DNA from: CAVVIG01 sp050249955
Lineage (GTDB): Bacteria > Acidobacteriota > Vicinamibacteria > Vicinamibacterales > CAVVIG01
Assembly (NCBI GenBank): GCA_050249955.1
Contig: JBFWPN010000003.1
Coordinates: 186,001 to 250,000, forward strand
Reading direction: 5' to 3'
Length of the DNA stretch: 64,000 nucleotides
The notes under the pieces were generated by a model, which made no database searches, was not told the DNA's origin, and was given only the letters and a program-made list of their open reading frames with translations. A program made the translations under genes and the position numbers. Shown here one piece after another: positions 15,077-21,627 of this stretch (position 1 is its first letter; each line of letters opens with the position of its first letter).

Positions 15077-17902
15077 TCAGCGTGCGGGCGTGGGCGCAGC
15101 GCGCGTCGCCTCGGCGGTCCAGGCTTCGATCTGACCCAGGTTCAGCGCCTCGAGCGCCTGCCCTACCTTCGAGCGGTCGCCCACCACCACGTAGAGGGTC
15201 CGGGCGGGCTGAAGATAGGTGCGAGCCGCGGCGGCGACCTGGGCGGCAGTGACCGCCGCGTACCGCTGCGAGGCACGCGCGTAGTAGTCGGCCGGCAGCC
15301 CGTAGACGAACAGGCTGGTGTTGGACGTCGTGACGTTGTCGCTCGTCTCGAACTCGGACGGCAGCGACCGCACGATGGAGTCGCGCGCGAGCGTGAGCTC
15401 CTCGGGCGTGACCCCCTGGGCGATGCGGCCGATCTCGGTGACGATCTCGGAGAGCGCGGGCGCCGTGACATCGGTCCGGACGCCGGAGGCCGCGACGAAG
15501 AACCCGGGGTTGCGGCGGAACACGAACTGCGAGTTGGCCCCGTAGGTGTAGCCGTGCTCCTCGCGCAGGTTCAGGTTCAGGCGGCTCGAGAACATCCCGC
15601 CGAACACCTGGTTCAGCACCCGCATGGCCTCGTAGTCGGGCGACGTCCTGGGGGCGGCGATCGACACCGCCCGGATCTGCGACTGCGGGGCCCCGGGCCG
15701 GTCGACCAGCACGACCTTCGCGCGGGTGGTGTCCGGGGCGAACGAGGGCGCCGCATCGGGCCTGCCCCGCTGCCAGTCGCCGAAGGCCTTCTCGACGAGC
15801 GGCCGGAGTTCGGCCTCGGTGATGCGGCCCGCCACGACGAGCGCGGCATTGTTCGGCACGTAGTTCCGTCGCCAGAACGCGCGCATGTCGTCCGCCGTCA
15901 TCGCCTGGTTCGATGCCTCGGTTCCAAGTTCGGTCGATCCGTACGGGTGGCCGGCACCGTACAGTGCAGCCGCGGTGACGGCACTCGCGATGGCGTTGAC
16001 GTTCTCGCGCTGCTGCACCAGCTGCGCGAGGCGGCTGGCACGCTGTCGCTCGACCTCCTCCCCTGGGAACGCCGGACGGCGGACCACGTCGGCCATGAGG
16101 TCGAGCATCTGCGGAAAGGTGCGCGCCAGCGAGGTGAGGGACGCCTGCGTCGAGTCTGGCCCTGATCCGGTGGACAGCGTGCCGCCCAGGCGCGCGACCT
16201 CCCCCGCAATCTGCAGGGCCGATCGCGTGGTCGTGCCCTCGTCCAGCATGGCGGCCGTGAAGTTGGCGAGCCCAGGCTTCCCCACCGGGTTCGCGCTGCT
16301 GCCGGTCCGCAGGGCCAGCGTGGCAGACACCACGGGCAGGCCCTGGCGCTCGCTCAGCAGCACGGTCAGTCCATTGGCCAGCGTGAACGACTTGGGCACC
16401 GGCACCGTCAGCGGACGCACCGGTCCGCCCGCCGGCGCCGTGGCACGCCACGGGGCATCGGCATTCACCGCTTCACCGCCTGCGTCCGCAGCGGCCGCCG
16501 TGCCCTTGGGCACCTCCGGACCGAGGTTCTGCTGACCGGGCAGGGCCAGGACCACGACACGCGCGTTCTTCGTCAGGGTCTGGGCAAAGGTCTTAACGGC
16601 AGCCGGCGTCACCTTCGCGTACCGCTCGAGGTCGCGGCGCAGGAAGCCGGGGTCGCCCACGAAGTGGTTGTAGTCGTTCAGCTGATCGGCCACGCCACCG
16701 AAACCGCCCAGCCGCTCGAGCCCGCGCACGCGCTGCGTCTCCGCGGTGTTGCGCGCGAGTTCCACTTCAGCGGGTTCCGGACCGCCCTGCTGGAACGTCG
16801 CCAGTTCCGCGTCGATGGCGGCCTCGAGCTCCTCGAGCGTGTGCCCAGGCCTGGCCGTCGCCTGGATCATGAACACAGAGGTGAGCATCATCGACTGCTG
16901 GAAGGCGAACACGTCCTGCGCGATCTGCTTCTCGTAGACGAGCGAGCGATACAGGCGGCTGAACTTGCCTCCGCCGAGCGCACTGGCCGCCACGTCGGCT
17001 TCGGCGTCGGCCTGCGTGTAGACCTTCGGCGAGAGCCACGCCATGTAGATGCGCGGCAGCTGGATGCGGTCGGTGACGGTGACGCGCCGCTCGGCCGTGA
17101 TGGGAGGCGTGGTCACCGACGGCTTCGGTACCGGCGCACCGGCCTTGAGCGGACCGAAGTACTTCTCGATGAGCGCCTTCGTCGTCGCCCGGTCGAAGTC
17201 GCCCACGATGGCCAGCGTGGCGTTGTTCGGCGCGTAGTACTTCCGGAAGAAGCTCTTCACGTCGTCGAGCCTGGCGGCCTGGATGTCGGCGTGCGAACCG
17301 ATGATGTTGCCGTAGTACGGGTGCCCCTTCGGAAACAGCGTCTGGAAGACCGCCTCGCCGGTGATGCCGTAGGGACGGCTCTCGAAGCTCTGTCGGCGCT
17401 CGTTGCGGACCACGTCCTGCTGGTTCGACAGCACGGCCTGCGTGACGTTGTCGAGCAGGTAGCCCATGCGGTCGGATTCCAGCCACAGCCCGAGCTCGAG
17501 CTGGTTGGCAGGCAGCGTCTGGAAGTAGTTCGTGCGATCGAACCCGGTGGTGCCGTTGACGTCGCTGGCGCCGGCGCCCTCGACCAGCTTGAAATGCGAA
17601 TCGCCGGGCACGTGCTTCGAGCCGTTGAACATCATGTGCTCGAAGAGGTGGGCGAAACCGGTGCGGCCGGGCTCCTCGTTCGCAGGCCCGACGTGGTACC
17701 AGACGTTCACCGCCACGAGCGGCAGACGGTGGTCTTCTGAAAGGATGACCTCGAGGCCGTTCGGCAGCGAGTATTTCTCGAAGGGGATGTCCGGAACGGT
17801 GGGTGGGGCCTGGGCCAGGACGGTGACATGGGAGGGCACGGCGGCAAGGCCGGCCAGCAGCACCAGCGCCGCGGCAAGGCGGCGCACACGAACTCCAGTC
17901 AT
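15077..17902 (-). CDS. Secreted tandem M16 zinc metallopeptidase
   Basis: A 941-residue periplasmic or secreted pitrilysin-type protease with two M16 halves. A signal peptide spans about residues 1-30. The first half carries the inverted zinc motif HLFEH in FAHLFEHMMFNGSKHV, with the downstream Glu ligand expected in the following helix region. The second half lacks HxxEH (NFTAAMLDEGT occupies that place) and is the non-catalytic partner domain, as usual in this family. The start at 17902 has a GGGAGGAG Shine-Dalgarno; a longer in-frame extension upstream lacks coding character. The stop is followed in frame by a TPR-like fragment. Confidence 0.93.
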   Translation of the reverse strand: MTGVRVRRLAAALVLLAGLAAVPSHVTVLAQAPPTVPDIPFEKYSLPNGLEVILSEDHRLPLVAVNVWYHVGPANEEPGRTGFAHLFEHMMFNGSKHVPGDSHFKLVEGAGASDVNGTTGFDRTNYFQTLPANQLELGLWLESDRMGYLLDNVTQAVLSNQQDVVRNERRQSFESRPYGITGEAVFQTLFPKGHPYYGNIIGSHADIQAARLDDVKSFFRKYYAPNNATLAIVGDFDRATTKALIEKYFGPLKAGAPVPKPSVTTPPITAERRVTVTDRIQLPRIYMAWLSPKVYTQADAEADVAASALGGGKFSRLYRSLVYEKQIAQDVFAFQQSMMLTSVFMIQATARPGHTLEELEAAIDAELATFQQGGPEPAEVELARNTAETQRVRGLERLGGFGGVADQLNDYNHFVGDPGFLRRDLERYAKVTPAAVKTFAQTLTKNARVVVLALPGQQNLGPEVPKGTAAAADAGGEAVNADAPWRATAPAGGPVRPLTVPVPKSFTLANGLTVLLSERQGLPVVSATLALRTGSSANPVGKPGLANFTAAMLDEGTTTRSALQIAGEVARLGGTLSTGSGPDSTQASLTSLARTFPQMLDLMADVVRRPAFPGEEVERQRASRLAQLVQQRENVNAIASAVTAAALYGAGHPYGSTELGTEASNQAMTADDMRAFWRRNYVPNNAALVVAGRITEAELRPLVEKAFGDWQRGRPDAAPSFAPDTTRAKVVLVDRPGAPQSQIRAVSIAAPRTSPDYEAMRVLNQVFGGMFSSRLNLNLREEHGYTYGANSQFVFRRNPGFFVAASGVRTDVTAPALSEIVTEIGRIAQGVTPEELTLARDSIVRSLPSEFETSDNVTTSNTSLFVYGLPADYYARASQRYAAVTAAQVAAAARTYLQPARTLYVVVGDRSKVGQALEALNLGQIEAWTAEATRAAPTPAR

Positions 17903-18110
17903 CGAACGCTCCTCCCCCAACATCTTCATCCAGGTGTTCCCCAGTTCAGACGAACATCCGTGAACAGCGGTTTCACGCCGCGCACCAGCGGCCGGTGTAC
18001 CGGCCCGGATCTCCGTCACTGGTCCCGGCAGACGCCCACCGGATCGTGGAGCCGTACGGCACGCACCGCCTGACGGCCCCGGCCCGGCCAGGCATCGGGG
18101 CCGTGCGCAG

Positions 18111-18116
18111 TAGAAT
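18111..18116 (+). promoter_or_regulatory. Candidate -10 element (TAGAAT), leaderless
   Basis: TAGAAT ends exactly 6 bases before ATG 18123 and there is no Shine-Dalgarno. Identical hexamer and spacing occur before the genes at 38131 and 39291. Confidence 0.55.
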
Positions 18117-18122
18117 CGCACC

Positions 18123-18353
18123 ATGGCCCGCTATACGCTCGTTTACGGTCTGCGCCTCGTCCCCGAGGGAGAGGCGTCGAACCTGCAGGATGCCGCGATC
18201 ACGCTGAAGGACGGCTCGGTGGCACGCGTGACGCTGCACACCATCGACGGCACCATTCCGCAACTGCGCCGGGGGCTCGACCGCAGCCTCGATGCCTTCT
18301 TCGACCTGCTGCCGGGGGCCGACGACGAGGACCTCGAGCGCTTCGCGGACTGA
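18123..18353 (+). CDS. Small hypothetical protein (76 residues)
   Basis: I do not recognise this protein. It starts MARYTLVYGLRLVPEGE, has alternating hydrophobic strands in the first half and an amphipathic helix (RRGLDRSLDAFFDLL) followed by an acidic C-terminus (GADDEDLERFAD). No Cys pair, signal peptide or membrane segment. It appears monocistronic, with its own -10-like element 6 bases before the start and a hairpin right at its stop codon. Confidence 0.65.
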   Translation: MARYTLVYGLRLVPEGEASNLQDAAITLKDGSVARVTLHTIDGTIPQLRRGLDRSLDAFFDLLPGADDEDLERFAD

Positions 18354-18370
18354 CGGCCGAACGGGCCGTC
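18352..18370. terminator. Hairpin overlapping a stop codon
   Basis: GACGGCC at 18352-18358 pairs with GGCCGTC at 18364-18370 around a 5-base loop; the TGA stop of the 76-residue gene overlaps the left arm. A T-run (GTGTTTTTCAC) follows about 30 bases later. Confidence 0.5.
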
Positions 18371-18443
18371 AACGGCACGCCACCTCGACGGCCGCCGTGT
18401 TTTTCACCACGTCCGGGCGTCCGGCCGAGCTCGGGTTCCTTGC

Positions 18444-18449
18444 CATAAT
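18444..18449 (+). promoter_or_regulatory. Candidate -10 element (CATAAT), leaderless
   Basis: CATAAT ends 6 bases before ATG 18456 of the ClpP-like gene; no Shine-Dalgarno sequence intervenes. Confidence 0.5.
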
Positions 18450-18455
18450 TCCGGC

Positions 18456-19223
18456 ATGGGGGACTTGAGCGAGCGTCTCATCGCCGAACTGATCGATGCC
18501 GTACGCGCCCAGCTCCGGCGGGAACAGGGTGAGCGCCTGCGGGACGTCTACCTGATCGGGGACATCGAGAAGGATGTGGCGCGTGGCACCATCGAGCGGC
18601 TGCGCGAGCTCGCGGCGGACAGCAGCCGTCCCATCACCGTCTACGTGAACACGGCCGGGGGCAACGTCACGGATGGCCTGGCGATTCACGACGCCATCCG
18701 GCACATCGTCTCGTGCGGCATCCAGGTTTCGATCGTCGTGCAGGGCATGGCCTACTCGATGGGGTCGATCGTGCTGCAGGCCGCGAGCGACGGGCGACGC
18801 CTGGCCTTCCCCCATTCCTGGATCATGATTCACGAGCCGGCGAAGTGGGCCGGCTGGCAGTCGACGACGGCCGCCGCGCAGCACCTCGAGCGGCTGAAGC
18901 AGATGCAGGACCAGATCTACCGCATCCTGTCGTCGCGTTCGGGCAAGCCGCTGCGCCAGATCATCCGCGACACCAAGCGCACCGACTTCTACCTGGACGC
19001 ACGCAGTGCCCGCGAGTACGGGCTCATCGATGATGTGGTGGCCGGTGAACTGCCGCTGCCACGGTCGAGCGACCTGCGCGAGAACGGACAGGAGGGTGGG
19101 ACGTCGGACGCCAGGCCGGCCGCGCCCGTCGCCACGCCGGAAGCGGCGCGGGAACCAGGTGTGTCGGAACCTGGAACCCAGAAGTCAGGACTCGGAAGTC
19201 CTACTCTGAATCCCGAATTCTGA
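18456..19223 (+). CDS. ClpP-like serine protease with repeat-derived C-terminal tail
   Basis: A ClpP/crotonase-fold protease subunit of 255 residues. The core (about 1-195) has YVNTAGGNVTDGLAIHD, the catalytic Ser101 in GMAYSMGS, His126 in WIMIHEP and a likely Asp in the RTDFYLDARSAREYGLID segment, so the triad looks intact. It diverges from housekeeping ClpP and no ClpX or tig gene is adjacent, so it may be an auxiliary ClpP. After the core comes a low-complexity Pro/Ala/Glu-rich tail of about 60 residues; its last ~20 residues are encoded by a family A repeat. The start ATG has a -10-like hexamer 6 bases upstream. Confidence 0.85.
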   Translation: MGDLSERLIAELIDAVRAQLRREQGERLRDVYLIGDIEKDVARGTIERLRELAADSSRPITVYVNTAGGNVTDGLAIHDAIRHIVSCGIQVSIVVQGMAYSMGSIVLQAASDGRRLAFPHSWIMIHEPAKWAGWQSTTAAAQHLERLKQMQDQIYRILSSRSGKPLRQIIRDTKRTDFYLDARSAREYGLIDDVVAGELPLPRSSDLRENGQEGGTSDARPAAPVATPEAAREPGVSEPGTQKSGLGSPTLNPEF

Positions 19224-19224
19224 C
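19162..19224. repeat. Intergenic repeat family A, copy 2 (within coding end)
   Basis: The tract has units CAGAAGTCAGGACTC, GAAGTCC and GAATTCTGAC and includes the hairpin AGGACT-CGGA-AGTCCT, aligning with GTCAGAACTCAGGAGTTCT of the 12.3 kb copy. It encodes the last residues and stop codon of the ClpP-like protein. Confidence 0.65.
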
Positions 19225-19226
19225 CC

Positions 19227-20147
19227 CTAAGATCTCGCTGCCCGCCATTCCTCGAGCAGGCGCGCGGCATTGCCGGCCACCGAGTGCAGGCTCGGGTTCC
19301 AGCCGATGGCCCGGGAGCGTACGCTGCGAACCACCTGATCGAGCACCAGGGCGTCGGCGAGCGGCCCCATCTTGGTGCGGGCCTCCTCGATCGGCACGTA
19401 GCGGACGTCTGGCCGATGGGGCAGGTAGGGGCCGATGGCGGCCACGATGTCGTTGACCGACTCGTCACCTTCGTCGTTCGCGTGAAAGATGCCGGACGCC
19501 TCGTCGTTGCCGGCGATCTTCACGTACAGGTCGGCGAGGTCGCGGTCGTAGACGAGTGGCCAGTGGTTGTTCCCGTCTCCCACCACGCGCACCAGCCCGT
19601 TGGTGGCCATCTTGAACATCTCGCCCATGATGCCCGCGCCGCCGCCGTACACGATGCCGGGACGGATGACGGCGGTGCGCAGCTGCGGTGTGCGGGCATC
19701 GAGCACGAGCCGCTCGTGTTCGACGCGCCACTCGGCGAGCCCAACCGGGTTGAGCGCGGTGCTCTCGTCGACCGGTTCCGGCGCGCGGCCGATGACCCAG
19801 ACACCCGACGTGTAGACGAAGAACCGCGGCGAGGGCGCGGCCTGGCTGGAGGTACGCGGACGGCGCGCGGCGGCGAGCAGCGTATCGATCGACTGCCGAT
19901 CCAGCGCGACGCCGTTGCCCGAGGAGTCGAACGCCGCATGGACGTAGCCGTCCTGCGCGTCGGCCATCGCCCGGAACGACTCCACGTCGGCCAGGGACCC
20001 GACCACCGGGTGCGCCCCGCGAGCAGCGACACGCGCCGCCTTCTCGTTGTCGCGCACGAGCGCCGTCACCTGGTGTCCGGCCCGGACGAGCGCGTCCAGC
20101 ACGGCACTGCCGATTTGACCGGTCGAGCCGGTCACGAATATACGCAT
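19227..20147 (-). CDS. NAD-dependent epimerase/dehydratase (extended SDR)
   Basis: A 306-residue atypical extended SDR. The Rossmann motif GSTGQIG sits at residues 7-13, followed by a QVTALVRD strand end. The NAD(P)-binding domain is complete, and the middle (VYTSGVWVIG) takes the place of the usual catalytic Ser/Tyr region without a clean YxxxK, so it may be an atypical NmrA-like or reductase member. The substrate is unknown. It is convergent with the ClpP-like gene, 3 bases from its stop, and 17 bases downstream of the M18 peptidase gene on the same strand. Confidence 0.82.
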   Translation of the reverse strand: MRIFVTGSTGQIGSAVLDALVRAGHQVTALVRDNEKAARVAARGAHPVVGSLADVESFRAMADAQDGYVHAAFDSSGNGVALDRQSIDTLLAAARRPRTSSQAAPSPRFFVYTSGVWVIGRAPEPVDESTALNPVGLAEWRVEHERLVLDARTPQLRTAVIRPGIVYGGGAGIMGEMFKMATNGLVRVVGDGNNHWPLVYDRDLADLYVKIAGNDEASGIFHANDEGDESVNDIVAAIGPYLPHRPDVRYVPIEEARTKMGPLADALVLDQVVRSVRSRAIGWNPSLHSVAGNAARLLEEWRAARS

Positions 20148-20164
20148 GAACTGTTCAGATTACG

Positions 20165-21592
20165 TTATCGCCCCGGCGTCGCGCCAGTGGGGCCCGTGGG
20201 CGCACTCCAGAATGCCTTGAAGCCCCTGTAGAGCTCCCAGAGGTCCACCTTGGCCGAGACATCCATCGGGCTGTGCATGCTGAGGATTCCGATGCCGACA
20301 TCCATGGTGTCGATGTTGGCGTTCGCGAACCACTGCGCAATGGTACCGCCTCCGTAGCCCGCGCGATAGGCGTGGACCTGCCAGTGCACGCCGGCATCAC
20401 TGAAGAGCTTGCGGATGTACGCGAAGTACTCGGCGTCCGCTTCGCGGCCGGCTCCGTACTCCTTGAACACCATGCCCCAGCCCAGGCGCGCGGAACTGTT
20501 CGGCAGGTACGGCTGCGGGAAGCCGGGATCGAGCGCCGTGGTGCAGTCCGACACCAGCGCCTGCGAGGCGGCCAGCGCGCGACGCAGCAGCAGGTCGCTG
20601 TACGCCGGCGCCTGCGCGGCAATGATCTCCGCCACCAGGGTCCGGAACCACTCGGAGTCGACGCCGGTCGTCCACGACGCGACCTCCTCGTTGTTCACGC
20701 CGTACGCCACGGCCGTCTTCTGCGGCGCGCGAACCTCCGCAATCGCTCGGAAGGCCGCGTAGCCGTTCGACCGGTCGTCGTGGCCGTACGCGCCCACGAG
20801 CTGCTGGTCGAGCCCCACGTCGACCGGCATCTGGGCCGGGACGATCTGGAGGTCTGCCGAGAGCAGGTCAGCCGGCGCCAGGTTGTACTTGTCCTTCAGC
20901 GCCTTCAGCGCGGCGTCGCGTGAGAGCGCCAGCAGCGGGTCGAGCTCCTCGGTGGCGATGACGTCGCGGTTGCGCCGCTCGCGGAAGTCGTTGTCGACGT
21001 GCGGCGCGAGGTCCGTGATCATCAGCACCGGATCGGCCGGATCGTGGCCGATGTTCACGTCCACCGCCGTGCCGTCGCCCCGCATGACGCGCCCGATGAG
21101 CGCGAGCGGCCGGTTCACCCACTGGTAGTTCTTCAGTCCGCCATGCGTACGCGTGTCGAGCATGGCGATCTCGAACGAGTCGCGGAACGGCTTCGGCTTC
21201 AGCTCGAGCCGCACCGAGTCGTTGTGCGTGTTGACGATGCGCACGCCGGAGGTGACCGGGTCGGTGCCGATGACGAAGGCCACGATCGTCCGGCCGCGAT
21301 TCACGGCGTACCAGCGCGTGCCCGGGGCGGCATCGGCCTTCGCGGGCGGTGCGGGCCACGGCCTGAAGCCGGCAGCCTCGACGATCCGCGTGGCTTCGCG
21401 CACGAACTGCACCTCGTTCTTCGCCACGCCGATGAAGCGCTTGAAGTCGTCGCCGAACGCCATCACCTCGCTGCGCTGCGCGGTGGTGAGCGTTGGCCAG
21501 ACAGGCCCCCCCTGGTCCTGTGCGCGGGCGGGACTCACGGCGAACATGCAGGCGGCAGCGCATGCAGCCAATGTGACGCGAACCGACATCAT
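20165..21592 (-). CDS. Exported M18-family zinc aminopeptidase
   Basis: A metallo-aminopeptidase of the M18 (aminopeptidase I) family, 475 residues from ATG 21592. An N-terminal signal peptide (about 1-22, ending SPARA) indicates export, which is unusual because most M18 enzymes are cytosolic. Metal and catalytic segments include DTRTHGG, DLAPHVD, GAYGHDDRSNG, NNEEVASW, CTTALDPGFP and the C-terminal GILSMHSPMDV; a long VGIG/MHSP end is typical. A GTG at 21625 would add 11 residues before the signal peptide. The divergent -10 region is shared with the acyl-ligase fusion gene. Confidence 0.88.
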   Translation of the reverse strand: MMSVRVTLAACAAACMFAVSPARAQDQGGPVWPTLTTAQRSEVMAFGDDFKRFIGVAKNEVQFVREATRIVEAAGFRPWPAPPAKADAAPGTRWYAVNRGRTIVAFVIGTDPVTSGVRIVNTHNDSVRLELKPKPFRDSFEIAMLDTRTHGGLKNYQWVNRPLALIGRVMRGDGTAVDVNIGHDPADPVLMITDLAPHVDNDFRERRNRDVIATEELDPLLALSRDAALKALKDKYNLAPADLLSADLQIVPAQMPVDVGLDQQLVGAYGHDDRSNGYAAFRAIAEVRAPQKTAVAYGVNNEEVASWTTGVDSEWFRTLVAEIIAAQAPAYSDLLLRRALAASQALVSDCTTALDPGFPQPYLPNSSARLGWGMVFKEYGAGREADAEYFAYIRKLFSDAGVHWQVHAYRAGYGGGTIAQWFANANIDTMDVGIGILSMHSPMDVSAKVDLWELYRGFKAFWSAPTGPTGATPGR

Positions 21593-21613
21593 GGAACGTA
21601 CACCGTCGCTTCC

Positions 21614-21621
21614 ATCATAAT
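21614..21621. promoter_or_regulatory. Overlapping divergent -10 elements
   Basis: Within ATCATAAT the plus strand reads CATAAT (21616-21621), ending 6 bases before GTG 21628, and the minus strand reads TATGAT (21619-21614), ending 21 bases before ATG 21592. The two promoters would overlap face to face, so RNA polymerase could serve only one gene at a time. Confidence 0.45.
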
Positions 21622-21627
21622 TCACGT

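Noticed and set aside
14886..16451. Minus-strand 500-codon frame overlapping the M16 peptidase
   Set aside because: Out-of-frame shadow of the peptidase with low-complexity Arg/Gly/Ala composition. Only the short in-frame TPR tail at 14951-15076 has real motif content.
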